From Azospirillum sp. B21 (lineage in GTDB: Bacteria; Pseudomonadota; Alphaproteobacteria; Azospirillales; Azospirillaceae), in the NCBI RefSeq assembly GCF_008364825.1, contig NZ_VTTO01000005.1, positions 348,689-412,688 on the forward strand: a DNA stretch of 64,000 nt. The letters run 5' to 3'. The position numbers were made by a program, and so were the translations under genes. Of the stretch, positions 57,497 to 64,000 are shown piece after piece. The notes beneath the pieces were generated by a model. The model did no database searches. It was not told the DNA's origin and worked only from the letters and a program-made list of their open reading frames with translations. The stretch's first letter is position 1; the number at the start of each line of letters is the position of its first letter.

Positions 57497-58252
57497 TTAT
57501 TGCTGCGGGGTGCGCAGAAGCTGATTGGGCTCCGTCAGCCATTCTTCCAGCCGCTGCGGCCCGGCGGCGTCGGCTGGCGGCGATGCGGGAACCGGCGGAG
57601 GAACGGATGCGGATTGCGGCGGACGGTCGAGCGGAGCCCCGGCCCTGATCGTGCCGCGGGCGTCGACCTGCGCCTGGAAGCGGCGGCCGTCGGCGGTCAC
57701 GAACTCGCCCGGACCGGTCGGACGGTTGCGGTGGAATTCGCCGACATACTTGTTTCCACTGGGGAAAATAAGCGTGCCGAAGCCGGTGCGGCGGTCGTCC
57801 CGCCATTCCCCCTCATATGTCCGCCCGTCCGCCCAGACATGGGTGGCCTGTCCCGAAACCAGCCCGTCCCTGAAATTGCCGTTGAGGCGGCGGCCATCGC
57901 GCCATGTGATGCGGGCCGGCCCTTCGATCCGCCCGTCGACGAGGGTGGCCTCCGCCCGGCCGTCATAGCGGCCGTCATGGAACCAGGTCAGCACGCCGGA
58001 CCCGCTCGCCCAGCCGTCCACACAGGCGCCGGACCAGCGGATTGTCTTGCGCCGGTCGGGATACTGGTCGCGATAGCGGCAGTCGGAGCCCTCCAGCGTC
58101 ACCGCCTGTTCCGCCAGGACGGGGGCCGGCAGGGCGACCATCAGGCCGGGAAGGAGCAGGACGGTCGCGGCGCCGCGAAGCCCGGCACGGATCATCAACG
58201 CCCGGATGGCGAGAGCGGCGGGACGGCGGGACATGTCCGGCGGGGCAGGCAT
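57497..58252 (-). CDS. Exported MORN-repeat protein
   Basis: A 251-residue protein with an N-terminal signal peptide (hydrophobic stretch about 28-45, cleavage near ALPAPVLAEQ). It then has about five MORN-like repeats (GSGVLTWFHDGRYDG, GPARITWRDGRRLNG, GQATHVWADGRTYEGEW, GFGTLIFPSGNKYVGEF, GPGEFVTADGRRFQAQV) and a proline-rich C-terminus. MORN repeats form extended beta-hairpin surfaces that bind proteins or membranes. The length and isolated position give no specific function. It diverges from fliG across a 195-bp region, which may or may not be functional linkage. Confidence 0.85.
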   Translation of the reverse strand: MPAPPDMSRRPAALAIRALMIRAGLRGAATVLLLPGLMVALPAPVLAEQAVTLEGSDCRYRDQYPDRRKTIRWSGACVDGWASGSGVLTWFHDGRYDGRAEATLVDGRIEGPARITWRDGRRLNGNFRDGLVSGQATHVWADGRTYEGEWRDDRRTGFGTLIFPSGNKYVGEFHRNRPTGPGEFVTADGRRFQAQVDARGTIRAGAPLDRPPQSASVPPPVPASPPADAAGPQRLEEWLTEPNQLLRTPQQ

Positions 58253-58377
58253 GGGCGCCTCCCATTCTTGTGCAGGGGAATGACGCAGACCCCAACCGCG
58301 CCGGCCGGCTTCGGTTCCGGGACGCCGGCGGAAAGCTGGCGCGACAGCCGGTTTTGCTATTCCCGACCGGCTTCCTT

Positions 58378-58393
58378 ATCGTTTGTTAACGAT
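58378..58393. promoter_or_regulatory. Inverted repeat upstream of fliG
   Basis: ATCGTT-tgtt-AACGAT is a perfect inverted repeat 55 bases before the fliG ATG. I searched the 195-bp region 58253-58447 for a GG-N10-GC sigma-54 promoter like that of fliF and found none with the correct spacing, so fliG seems to be driven differently. Confidence 0.4.
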
Positions 58394-58447
58394 GTTTGCC
58401 GCAATGATCTGCCGGTAATGGCAATCGCGCAGGCATGAAGGTCAGCA

Positions 58448-59470
58448 ATGGCTCAAAAGGTTCGTGAGGACTACCGGACCCTCACCGGCCCGGAAAAGGC
58501 CGCCATCATGATGCTGGCCTTGGGCGAGGAGCATTCGTCCAAGCTGTTCTCGCTGATGGACGACGAGGAGATCAAGGAGCTGTCCCAGGTGATGGCGAAC
58601 CTGGGCACGGTCTCCGCCAACCTGATCGAGCGGCTGTTCGTCGAGTTCGCCGAACAGATGTCGTCGAGCGGCACCGTCGTCGGCTCCTTCGATTCCACCG
58701 AGCGGCTGCTGCTGAAGACCCTGCCGAAGGACAAGGTCGACCAGATCATGGAGGACATCCGTGGTCCGGCCGGCCGTACGATGTGGGACAAGCTGACCAA
58801 CGTCAACGAGTCGGTCCTGTCCAACTACCTGAAGAACGAGTATCCGCAGACCGTCGCCGTCGTGCTGTCCAAGATCCGCTCCGACCATGCCGGCCGCGTC
58901 CTTGCCCAGCTTCCGGAAAGCTTCGCGATGGAGGTCATCATGCGCATGCTGCGCATGGAGGCGGTGCAGAAGGAGGTTCTGGACGACGTGGAGCGCACGC
59001 TGCGCACGGAGTTCATGACCAACCTCGCCCGCACCAGCCGACGCGACAGCCACGAAATGCTGGCGGAGATCTTCAACGGACTGGACCGCACCACCGAACA
59101 CCGCTTCATGGCGGCCCTGGAGGAGCGCAACCGCGACAGCGCCGAGCGCATCAAGTCGCTGATGTTCACCTTCGAGGATCTGTCGAAGCTCGACCCCGGC
59201 GGCGTCCAGACCGTCCTGCGCACGGTGGACAAGCAGAAGCTGGGCACCGCGCTGAAGGGCGCGTCGGAGTCGCTGAAGGATCTGTTCTTCTCCAACATGT
59301 CCGAGCGCGCGGCCAAGATCCTGCGCGAGGACATGGCTGCCATGGGCCCGGTCCGCGTCCGCGACGTGGACGAGGCGCAGATGTACATGGTCCAGCTGGC
59401 CAAGGACCTCGCCGCCCGCGGCGAACTGGTGCTGGCCGAGGGCAGCGGCGAGAACGAGCTGATCTACTGA
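58448..59470 (+). CDS. fliG: Flagellar motor switch protein FliG
   Basis: A 340-residue rotor protein with the three expected domains. The N-terminal part ([20 protein letters not shown]) binds FliF, the middle domain carries the EHPQT-like segment [14 protein letters not shown] (about 124-137), and the C-terminal torque domain has [19 protein letters not shown] and [27 protein letters not shown] with the charged residues that face the stator. The length is normal. It stands alone, 47 kb from the fliF operon, between a MORN protein and a TRAP transporter. A second fliG may exist elsewhere, since this kind of bacterium can carry two flagellar systems. Confidence 0.96.
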   Translation: MAQKVREDYRTLTGPEKAAIMMLALGEEHSSKLFSLMDDEEIKELSQVMANLGTVSANLIERLFVEFAEQMSSSGTVVGSFDSTERLLLKTLPKDKVDQIMEDIRGPAGRTMWDKLTNVNESVLSNYLKNEYPQTVAVVLSKIRSDHAGRVLAQLPESFAMEVIMRMLRMEAVQKEVLDDVERTLRTEFMTNLARTSRRDSHEMLAEIFNGLDRTTEHRFMAALEERNRDSAERIKSLMFTFEDLSKLDPGGVQTVLRTVDKQKLGTALKGASESLKDLFFSNMSERAAKILREDMAAMGPVRVRDVDEAQMYMVQLAKDLAARGELVLAEGSGENELIY

Positions 59471-59506
59471 GCCCGCACCCATAAGGGACGGGCGGCGCTG
59501 ATTTTT
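59471..59506 (+). terminator. Possible intrinsic terminator after fliG
   Basis: GCCCG-ca-CCC-ataa-GGG-a-CGGGC (59471-59493) forms an imperfect stem directly behind the stop codon. A T5 run follows at 59502-59506, eight bases downstream. The distance makes it a moderate candidate. Confidence 0.5.
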
Positions 59507-59725
59507 CCCCGTTTGTAACATTGGAGGTTTGACGGATCGCTCGGAACGGTGAACCCTTGGGGACCGAATGGGCAGGATAAGGGAGGCCGCCGTCACGATG
59601 CCTTGGCTATGGGCTGCTCGCGCAGGCTCCGGCCGGGCCGGACATCCGGCTTCTGCCCACCGTCCGACCGGCCACAAGGCCGGCGGGCGCCGCTTCGGCC
59701 AACAATCAGGGAGCTTCCGAACATC

Positions 59726-60736
59726 ATGACCGCTGACATGCTGCAATCCCGTCTCGTCGCCCGGATGGCCGGCCCGATCGTCGCCGGCCTGCTTGGGCTG
59801 GGCGTCGCCGCCGGGCCGCTGGCAGCACTCGCCGAGACCTGGGACATGCCGACCCCCTATCCCGACACGAACCTGCACACCGTGGTGGTGAAGCAGTTCG
59901 CGGAGGACGTGAAGGCGGCCACCGGCGGCAAGATCCAGATCACCGTCCATTCCAACGGCTCGCTGGTCCGCCATCCGGAGATCAAGCGCGCGGTCCAGTC
60001 CGGACAGGCGCAGCTGGGCGAGGTGCTGATCAGCTCCTGGGCGAACGAGGATCCGCTGTTCGGCCTCGATTCGGTGCCCTTCCTCGCCACCGACTTCCAG
60101 GCGTCGCGCAAGCTCTACGACGTCTCCAAGCCGTATCTCGAGAAGAAGCTGGAGCGCCAGCGCCTGAAGCTGCTCTACTCGATTCCGTGGCCGCCGCAGG
60201 GCCTCTACGTGAAGGACGAGATCCAGTCGGTCGAAGCGCTGAAGGGGCAGAAGTTCCGCGCCTACAACCCGGCCACCACCCGCATCGCCGAGCTGAGCGG
60301 CGCCGTCCCGGTGAAGATCGAGGCGGCGGAGGTCGCGCAGGCCTTCGGCACCGGCATCGTCACCGCGATGATCACGTCGGCCGCCACCGGCGTCGACACC
60401 AAGGCCTGGGATTTCGTGAAGGTCTATTACGACGTCCAGGCCTGGCTGCCGCGCAACATGGTCTTCGTCAACGCCGAGGTGTGGAAGGGGCTGGACGCCA
60501 ACACCCAGAAGGCGGTCCAGGACGCCGCCGCCAAGGCCGAGGCCGCCGGCTGGGCCGAGTGGGAAAAGAAGACGGCCGAGCTGAACAAGACCATGGCCGG
60601 CAACGGCATGAAGGTCCTGCCGCCGTCCGACAAGCTGAAGGAAGGCCTGTCCACCATCGGCAAGACCATGACCGAGGAATGGACCAAGGCCGCCGGTGCC
60701 GACGGCGAGGCGATCATCTCCGCCTTCCGCAAGTAA
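59726..60736 (+). CDS. dctP: TRAP transporter solute-binding protein DctP
   Basis: A 336-residue periplasmic protein with an N-terminal signal peptide (hydrophobic stretch about 14-35, cleavage near LAALAE). DctP family blocks follow: PTPYPDTNLHTVVVKQFAEDV, GQAQLGEVLISSWANEDPLF, LKGQKFRAYNPATTRIAEL with the conserved arginine that pairs with the substrate carboxylate, and VFVNAEVWKGLD. It feeds a carboxylate to the membrane subunits encoded next. The link to pxpBC suggests 5-oxoproline or a related compound. ATG 59726 has a loosely spaced aggga; the next ATG is four codons later. Confidence 0.92.
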   Translation: MTADMLQSRLVARMAGPIVAGLLGLGVAAGPLAALAETWDMPTPYPDTNLHTVVVKQFAEDVKAATGGKIQITVHSNGSLVRHPEIKRAVQSGQAQLGEVLISSWANEDPLFGLDSVPFLATDFQASRKLYDVSKPYLEKKLERQRLKLLYSIPWPPQGLYVKDEIQSVEALKGQKFRAYNPATTRIAELSGAVPVKIEAAEVAQAFGTGIVTAMITSAATGVDTKAWDFVKVYYDVQAWLPRNMVFVNAEVWKGLDANTQKAVQDAAAKAEAAGWAEWEKKTAELNKTMAGNGMKVLPPSDKLKEGLSTIGKTMTEEWTKAAGADGEAIISAFRK

Positions 60737-60841
60737 CCGGCCGTTGCGCGGCATCCCGGACGCCCCGCTGCGGCGTGCCGGCTGGGATGCCGCCGCATCC
60801 TTGCCCCTTCGCCCCGACCGACCGCAGGAGGTGGTTGCGCC

Positions 60842-61351
60842 ATGCGCACCGCACTGTCCCTTCTTTATCGAACCGCCGAGATCCTGGGCGCGGTCGCGCT
60901 TGCCGCCATTGCCGTGCTGATCATCACGCAGGTGGGAAGCCGCCTGTTCGGCCGCATGGTGCCGGGAGCCGACGAGCTTGCCGGCTATTGCATGGCGGCG
61001 TCCTTTTTCCTGATGCTGGGGCCGGCGCTGCGCCGCGGCTCCCACATCCGCGTCGGGGTGCTGGTGGAGCGGCTGCACGGCGCGCCCCGCCGCGCCTTCG
61101 AACTGGCCTGCCTCGCCTTCGGTACGGCGCTGAGCGCCTATTTCGCCTGGTACTGGGCGCGCATGACCTATGATTCCTACGATTTCGGCGACCTCAGTCA
61201 GGGCGTACTGCCGATCCCGCTGTGGATCCCGCAAGCGCTGATGGCGGCCGGGCTGGTCGTGCTGGTCATCGCCCTGATCGACGACCTTGTGGCGGTGCTG
61301 CGGGGCGGGGACGCGTCCTACCAGCATGCCGGCATGCAGAGCGAGGGCTGA
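60842..61351 (+). CDS. dctQ: TRAP transporter small membrane subunit DctQ
   Basis: A 169-residue protein with four membrane helices (about 12-34, 45-65, 85-107, 128-150) and the DctQ motif VPGADELAGYCMAASFFLML (about 40-59), plus LRRGSHIRVGVLVERL. It bridges the substrate-binding protein and the large subunit in the inner membrane. A clear aggagg precedes the ATG. Three bases separate its stop from dctM. Confidence 0.93.
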   Translation: MRTALSLLYRTAEILGAVALAAIAVLIITQVGSRLFGRMVPGADELAGYCMAASFFLMLGPALRRGSHIRVGVLVERLHGAPRRAFELACLAFGTALSAYFAWYWARMTYDSYDFGDLSQGVLPIPLWIPQALMAAGLVVLVIALIDDLVAVLRGGDASYQHAGMQSEG

Positions 61352-61354
61352 ACG

Positions 61355-62656
61355 ATGGATCAGACGACCGCATCCCTCGTCGTCGTGGTGACGATGTTCC
61401 TGATGCTGGGGGCCGGCGTGTGGGTGGCGCTGGCGCTGGCCGGCGTCGGCTTCGTCGCCATGGCGCTGTTCACCGCCCGGCCGGTGGGCATGGTGATGGC
61501 GACCAACATCTGGGGGGCCAGCACTTCCTGGACGCTGACGGCCTTGCCGCTGTTCATCTGGATGGGCGAGATCCTGTTCCGCACCCGCATCTCGTCCGAC
61601 ATGTTCAAGGGGCTGGCGCCCTGGACCGGCTGGCTTCCCGGCCGGCTGATGCATGTGAACGTCATCGGCTGCTCGATCTTCGCCGCGGTGTCGGGGTCCT
61701 CGGCCGCCACCGCCGCCACCATCGGCCGCATGACGATTCCAGAGCTGAACCGGCGCGGCTACGACCCGCTGATGACCATCGGCACGCTGGCGGGCGCCGG
61801 CACGCTGGGGCTGCTGATCCCGCCGTCGATCATCATGATCGTCTATGGCGTGGCCGCCGACGTGTCCATCGCCCGGCTGTTCATCGCCGGTGTCATCCCC
61901 GGCATCGTGCTGACCGGCCTGTTCATGGCCTATGTCGGCGGCTGGTCGCTGCTGAATCCCGGCCGGGTGCCGCCGCCCGAGCCGTCCCAGAGCTTCGCCG
62001 AGAAGCTCCGCGATACCGGCGCGCTGATCCCGGTGATGCTGCTGATCGCCGCGGTTCTGGGGTCCATCTATGTCGGCATCGCCACCCCGACCGAGGCCGC
62101 CGGCATCGGCGTGCTGGGGTCGCTGGTGCTGGCGCTGGCGACCGGCACGCTGAGCTGGGCGACCTTCCGCGACAGCCTGTTCGGTGCCGCCCACACCTCG
62201 TGCATGATCGGCTTCATCCTTGCGGGTGCGGCCTTCCTGACGGTGGCGATGGGCTATACCGGCATCCCGCGCCTGCTGGCGGAGTGGATCACCACGATGC
62301 AGCTGTCGCCGGCGGCGCTGCTGGTGGCGCTGACCGCCTTCTTCATCGTGATGGGCTGCTTCCTCGACGGCATCTCCATGGTGGTGCTGACCACCTCGGT
62401 GATCCTGCCGATGGTGCAGCAGGCGGGCATCGACCTGCTGTGGTTCGGCATCTACATCATTATTGTGGTGGAAATGGCGCAGATCACGCCGCCTGTCGGC
62501 TTCAACCTGTTCGTGCTGCAGGCGATGACCGGCAGGAACATCTTCACCATCGGCAAGGCCAGCCTGCCCTTCTTCCTGCTGATGGTGCTGATGGTGGCCC
62601 TGTTGTGGCTGTTCCCCGGCATGGTGACGTGGTTGCCGTCGATGATGATCGGGTAA
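61355..62656 (+). CDS. dctM: TRAP transporter large membrane subunit DctM
   Basis: A 433-residue polytopic protein of the DctM family with about 12 helices. Typical segments are GCSIFAAVSGSSAATAATIG (about 106-125), GTLAGAGTLGLLIPPSIIMI, TPTEAAGIGVLGSLVLALATG and the C-terminal EMAQITPPVGFNLFVLQAMT. It forms the Na+-coupled transport channel together with DctQ. Its TAA stop lies 11 bases before the pxpB start. Confidence 0.95.
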   Translation: MDQTTASLVVVVTMFLMLGAGVWVALALAGVGFVAMALFTARPVGMVMATNIWGASTSWTLTALPLFIWMGEILFRTRISSDMFKGLAPWTGWLPGRLMHVNVIGCSIFAAVSGSSAATAATIGRMTIPELNRRGYDPLMTIGTLAGAGTLGLLIPPSIIMIVYGVAADVSIARLFIAGVIPGIVLTGLFMAYVGGWSLLNPGRVPPPEPSQSFAEKLRDTGALIPVMLLIAAVLGSIYVGIATPTEAAGIGVLGSLVLALATGTLSWATFRDSLFGAAHTSCMIGFILAGAAFLTVAMGYTGIPRLLAEWITTMQLSPAALLVALTAFFIVMGCFLDGISMVVLTTSVILPMVQQAGIDLLWFGIYIIIVVEMAQITPPVGFNLFVLQAMTGRNIFTIGKASLPFFLLMVLMVALLWLFPGMVTWLPSMMIG

Positions 62657-62667
62657 GGAGCGTGGGC

Positions 62668-63390
62668 GTGAAGATCCGCTTCACCACCGCAGGCGACACC
62701 GCCTTCAACGTCGAGTTCGGCGAGGCCATCGACCGGGCGACCAACGCCCGCGTCATGGCCCTGCACGCCCGGCTGAAAGCCGAACCGCCGGCTGGGCTGG
62801 TGGAGACGGTGCCGACCTTCCGCTCGCTGCTGGTGGTCTACGACCCGGTCGCCACCGGTCGGGGGGAGATGCAGGCGGCGGTGGAGGCGGCGCTGGCCGG
62901 CAGCGACGCCGCCGCGTCCGAAGGACGGCTGTGGCGCCTGCCGGTCTGCTACGACCCGGACCTCGGCCCCGATCTGGCCGAACTGGCCGGCGGGCTGGGG
63001 CTGACCACAGAGCGGGTGGCAGAGTTGCACGGCTCGGCCGAGTATTTCGTCTATATGCTGGGGTTCATGCCGGGCTTCGGCTACATGGGCGACCTGCCGG
63101 CCGAACTGGAACGGCCGCGCCGGACGGAACCGCGGGTGCGGGTGCCGGCCGGCTCCGTCGCCGTCGCCGGGCGGCTGACCACCGTCTATCCGTGGGAGAG
63201 TCCCGGCGGCTGGCACCTGATCGGCCGCTGTCCGGTTCCGCTCTATGACTCCGGCCGGGCCGATCCCGTCCTGCTGGCGGCGGGCGACCGGGTGCGCTTC
63301 GAGACGGTGGACCGCGCCGCCTTCGACGGCATCGCGCAGGCGGTGGCTGCCGGCCGCTTCGATCCCGCCAGTCTGAGGACCGCATCATGA
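62668..63390 (+). CDS. pxpB: 5-oxoprolinase subunit B (PxpB/KipI family)
   Basis: A 240-residue protein of the KipI/allophanate hydrolase subunit 1 family. Visible blocks are AGDTAFNVEFGEAID, VYDPVATGRGEMQAAV, YFVYMLGFMPGFGYMGDLP (about 132-150), VPAGSVAVAGRLTTVYPWESP and GWHLIGRCPV. With PxpA and PxpC it hydrolyses 5-oxo-L-proline to glutamate with ATP. GTG 62668 is chosen because aaggag at 62655-62660 is seven bases upstream; a GTG two codons earlier is too close. Its TGA overlaps the pxpC ATG. Confidence 0.9.
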   Translation: MKIRFTTAGDTAFNVEFGEAIDRATNARVMALHARLKAEPPAGLVETVPTFRSLLVVYDPVATGRGEMQAAVEAALAGSDAAASEGRLWRLPVCYDPDLGPDLAELAGGLGLTTERVAELHGSAEYFVYMLGFMPGFGYMGDLPAELERPRRTEPRVRVPAGSVAVAGRLTTVYPWESPGGWHLIGRCPVPLYDSGRADPVLLAAGDRVRFETVDRAAFDGIAQAVAAGRFDPASLRTAS

Positions 63391-64000
63391 GCGCCTTTCT
63401 GACCGTGGTGCGGCCGGGCCTGTTCGCGACGATCCAGGATTTGGGTCGCTTCGGCTTCCAGGAGTTGGGCATGCCGGTGGCCGGTGCGCTCGACCCGGTG
63501 GCGCTGCGGCTGGCCAACGCGCTGGTCGGCAACCCGCAGGGCATGGCGGGGCTGGAGATCGCCCTGCTCGGCCCCGTCCTGCGGGTGGACGCCGCCTCCG
63601 TCCGCATCGCCGCGGTCGGTCCGCTGGCAATGACGCTGGAGCGCGAGGGGGAGGCCTCCCGGCCGCTGGAACCCCACCGCAGCCACAGCCTGCGCCAGGG
63701 CGATCTGCTGCGGCTTGGGGCGGTCGATGGGGCGTCGGTCGCCTATCTGGCGGTGGCCGGCGGCTTCGCGCTGGCACCGGTGATGGGCAGCCTGTCCACC
63801 TATGTCCGGGCCGGCATCGGTCCGCTCGGCGGGCGTCCTCTGGGCCAGGACGACCGGTTGCCGCTTGTCCGCGACAGCGCGCCCATTGGGCCGCCCGATG
63901 AGCAGGAATTGGAACTGCCGCAGCCGCCGGAGTATGGCGTTGGGCCGTTGCGCGTCGTGCTTGGGCCGCAGGACGACCGCTTCACCGAACAGGCTTTGGC
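63387..64000 (+). CDS. pxpC: 5-oxoprolinase subunit C (PxpC/KipA family), cut by the window end
   Basis: The gene opens with ATG at 63387 inside the end of pxpB (ATGA) and stays open to base 64000, giving about 204 residues of the N-terminal part. Typical KipA/biotin-dependent carboxylase-like features are visible: VVRPGLFATIQDLGRFGFQ, GMPVAGALDPVALRLANALV, and SVAYLAVAGGFALAPVMGS. The remaining third of the protein, and possibly pxpA, lie beyond the window. Confidence 0.9.
   Translation, partial: MSAFLTVVRPGLFATIQDLGRFGFQELGMPVAGALDPVALRLANALVGNPQGMAGLEIALLGPVLRVDAASVRIAAVGPLAMTLEREGEASRPLEPHRSHSLRQGDLLRLGAVDGASVAYLAVAGGFALAPVMGSLSTYVRAGIGPLGGRPLGQDDRLPLVRDSAPIGPPDEQELELPQPPEYGVGPLRVVLGPQDDRFTEQAL

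Noticed and set aside
58253..58447. Sigma-54 promoter for fliG
   Set aside because: Candidate GG/GC pairs (for example tggcaatcgcgcagg) miss the required ten-base spacing or the GC dinucleotide.
58442..62194. A 1250-codon open frame on the minus strand across fliG and the TRAP genes
   Set aside because: It lies antisense to well-recognised fliG, dctP, dctQ and dctM, has glutamine/histidine/arginine-rich low-complexity composition and matches no family. It is a by-product of high GC.

Overview
The window is a GC-rich bacterial chromosome or chromid segment. Flagellar genes that include an FlbD-type regulator, a MotA homologue between fliN and flbD, a Pha/Mrp-type antiporter, FixJ-like regulators and families of GC-rich palindromic intergenic repeats point to an alphaproteobacterium of the Rhodospirillales, most likely Azospirillum or a close relative. 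The taxonomic call is inference from gene content and style, not from a marker gene.

Layout. (1) 1-3.9 kb: a DUF1636 protein, then a perfect 1529-bp tandem duplication (504-3561). It doubles a small unknown gene and the 3' part of a CorC/HlyC-type membrane gene; the full corC copy survives at 2552-3856. (2) 3.9-8.7 kb: ExoD-like protein, a receiver-only response regulator, a divergent hybrid kinase whose sensor looks like a LOV domain without its photoactive cysteine, an HD phosphohydrolase and an HTH regulator. (3) 9.2-21.2 kb: a flagellar operon preceded by a sigma-54-type promoter and an FlbD-like site: fliF, fliH, fliN, motA-like, flbD, flhA, flhF, flhG, a FliK-like gene and a small T-fold protein resembling QueF but with no cysteine. 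fliG is not here; it stands alone at 58.4 kb. (4) 21.2-28.7 kb, minus strand: a probable operon of a tandem universal stress protein, an EIIA(Ntr)-like protein and the antiporter phaAB-C-D-E-F-G. (5) 28.9-33 kb: a MASE1 kinase/FixJ-type regulator pair, a SleB-like hydrolase and two small proteins, one of only 58 residues.

(6) 33.1-42.9 kb: an IclR-type regulator divergent from a dipeptide/oligopeptide ABC operon that also encodes an N-acyl-D-amino-acid deacylase, a RidA protein and a D-threonine aldolase/D-serine dehydratase-like enzyme. (7) 42.95-44.2 kb: a single AT-richer gene with a TTG start, apparently foreign, with an AbiGi-like look. (8) 44.3-47 kb: two VOC proteins, a HemJ/CopD-like membrane protein and a quinone oxidoreductase. 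(9) 47.2-57.4 kb, minus strand: a nine-gene run led by an RpiR-type regulator: D-amino-acid transaminase, fused ABC ATPase, binding protein, two permeases, P1 peptidase, D-aminopeptidase and isoaspartyl peptidase. (10) 57.5-64 kb: a MORN-repeat protein, fliG, a TRAP transporter (dctP-dctQ-dctM) and pxpB/pxpC, the last cut by the window end.

As a whole, regions 6, 9 and 10 form a large scavenging zone for peptides containing D-amino acids, isoaspartyl bonds or 5-oxoproline, such as might come from cell-wall turnover or damaged proteins. No rRNA, tRNA, CRISPR array, transposase or integrase was recognised.
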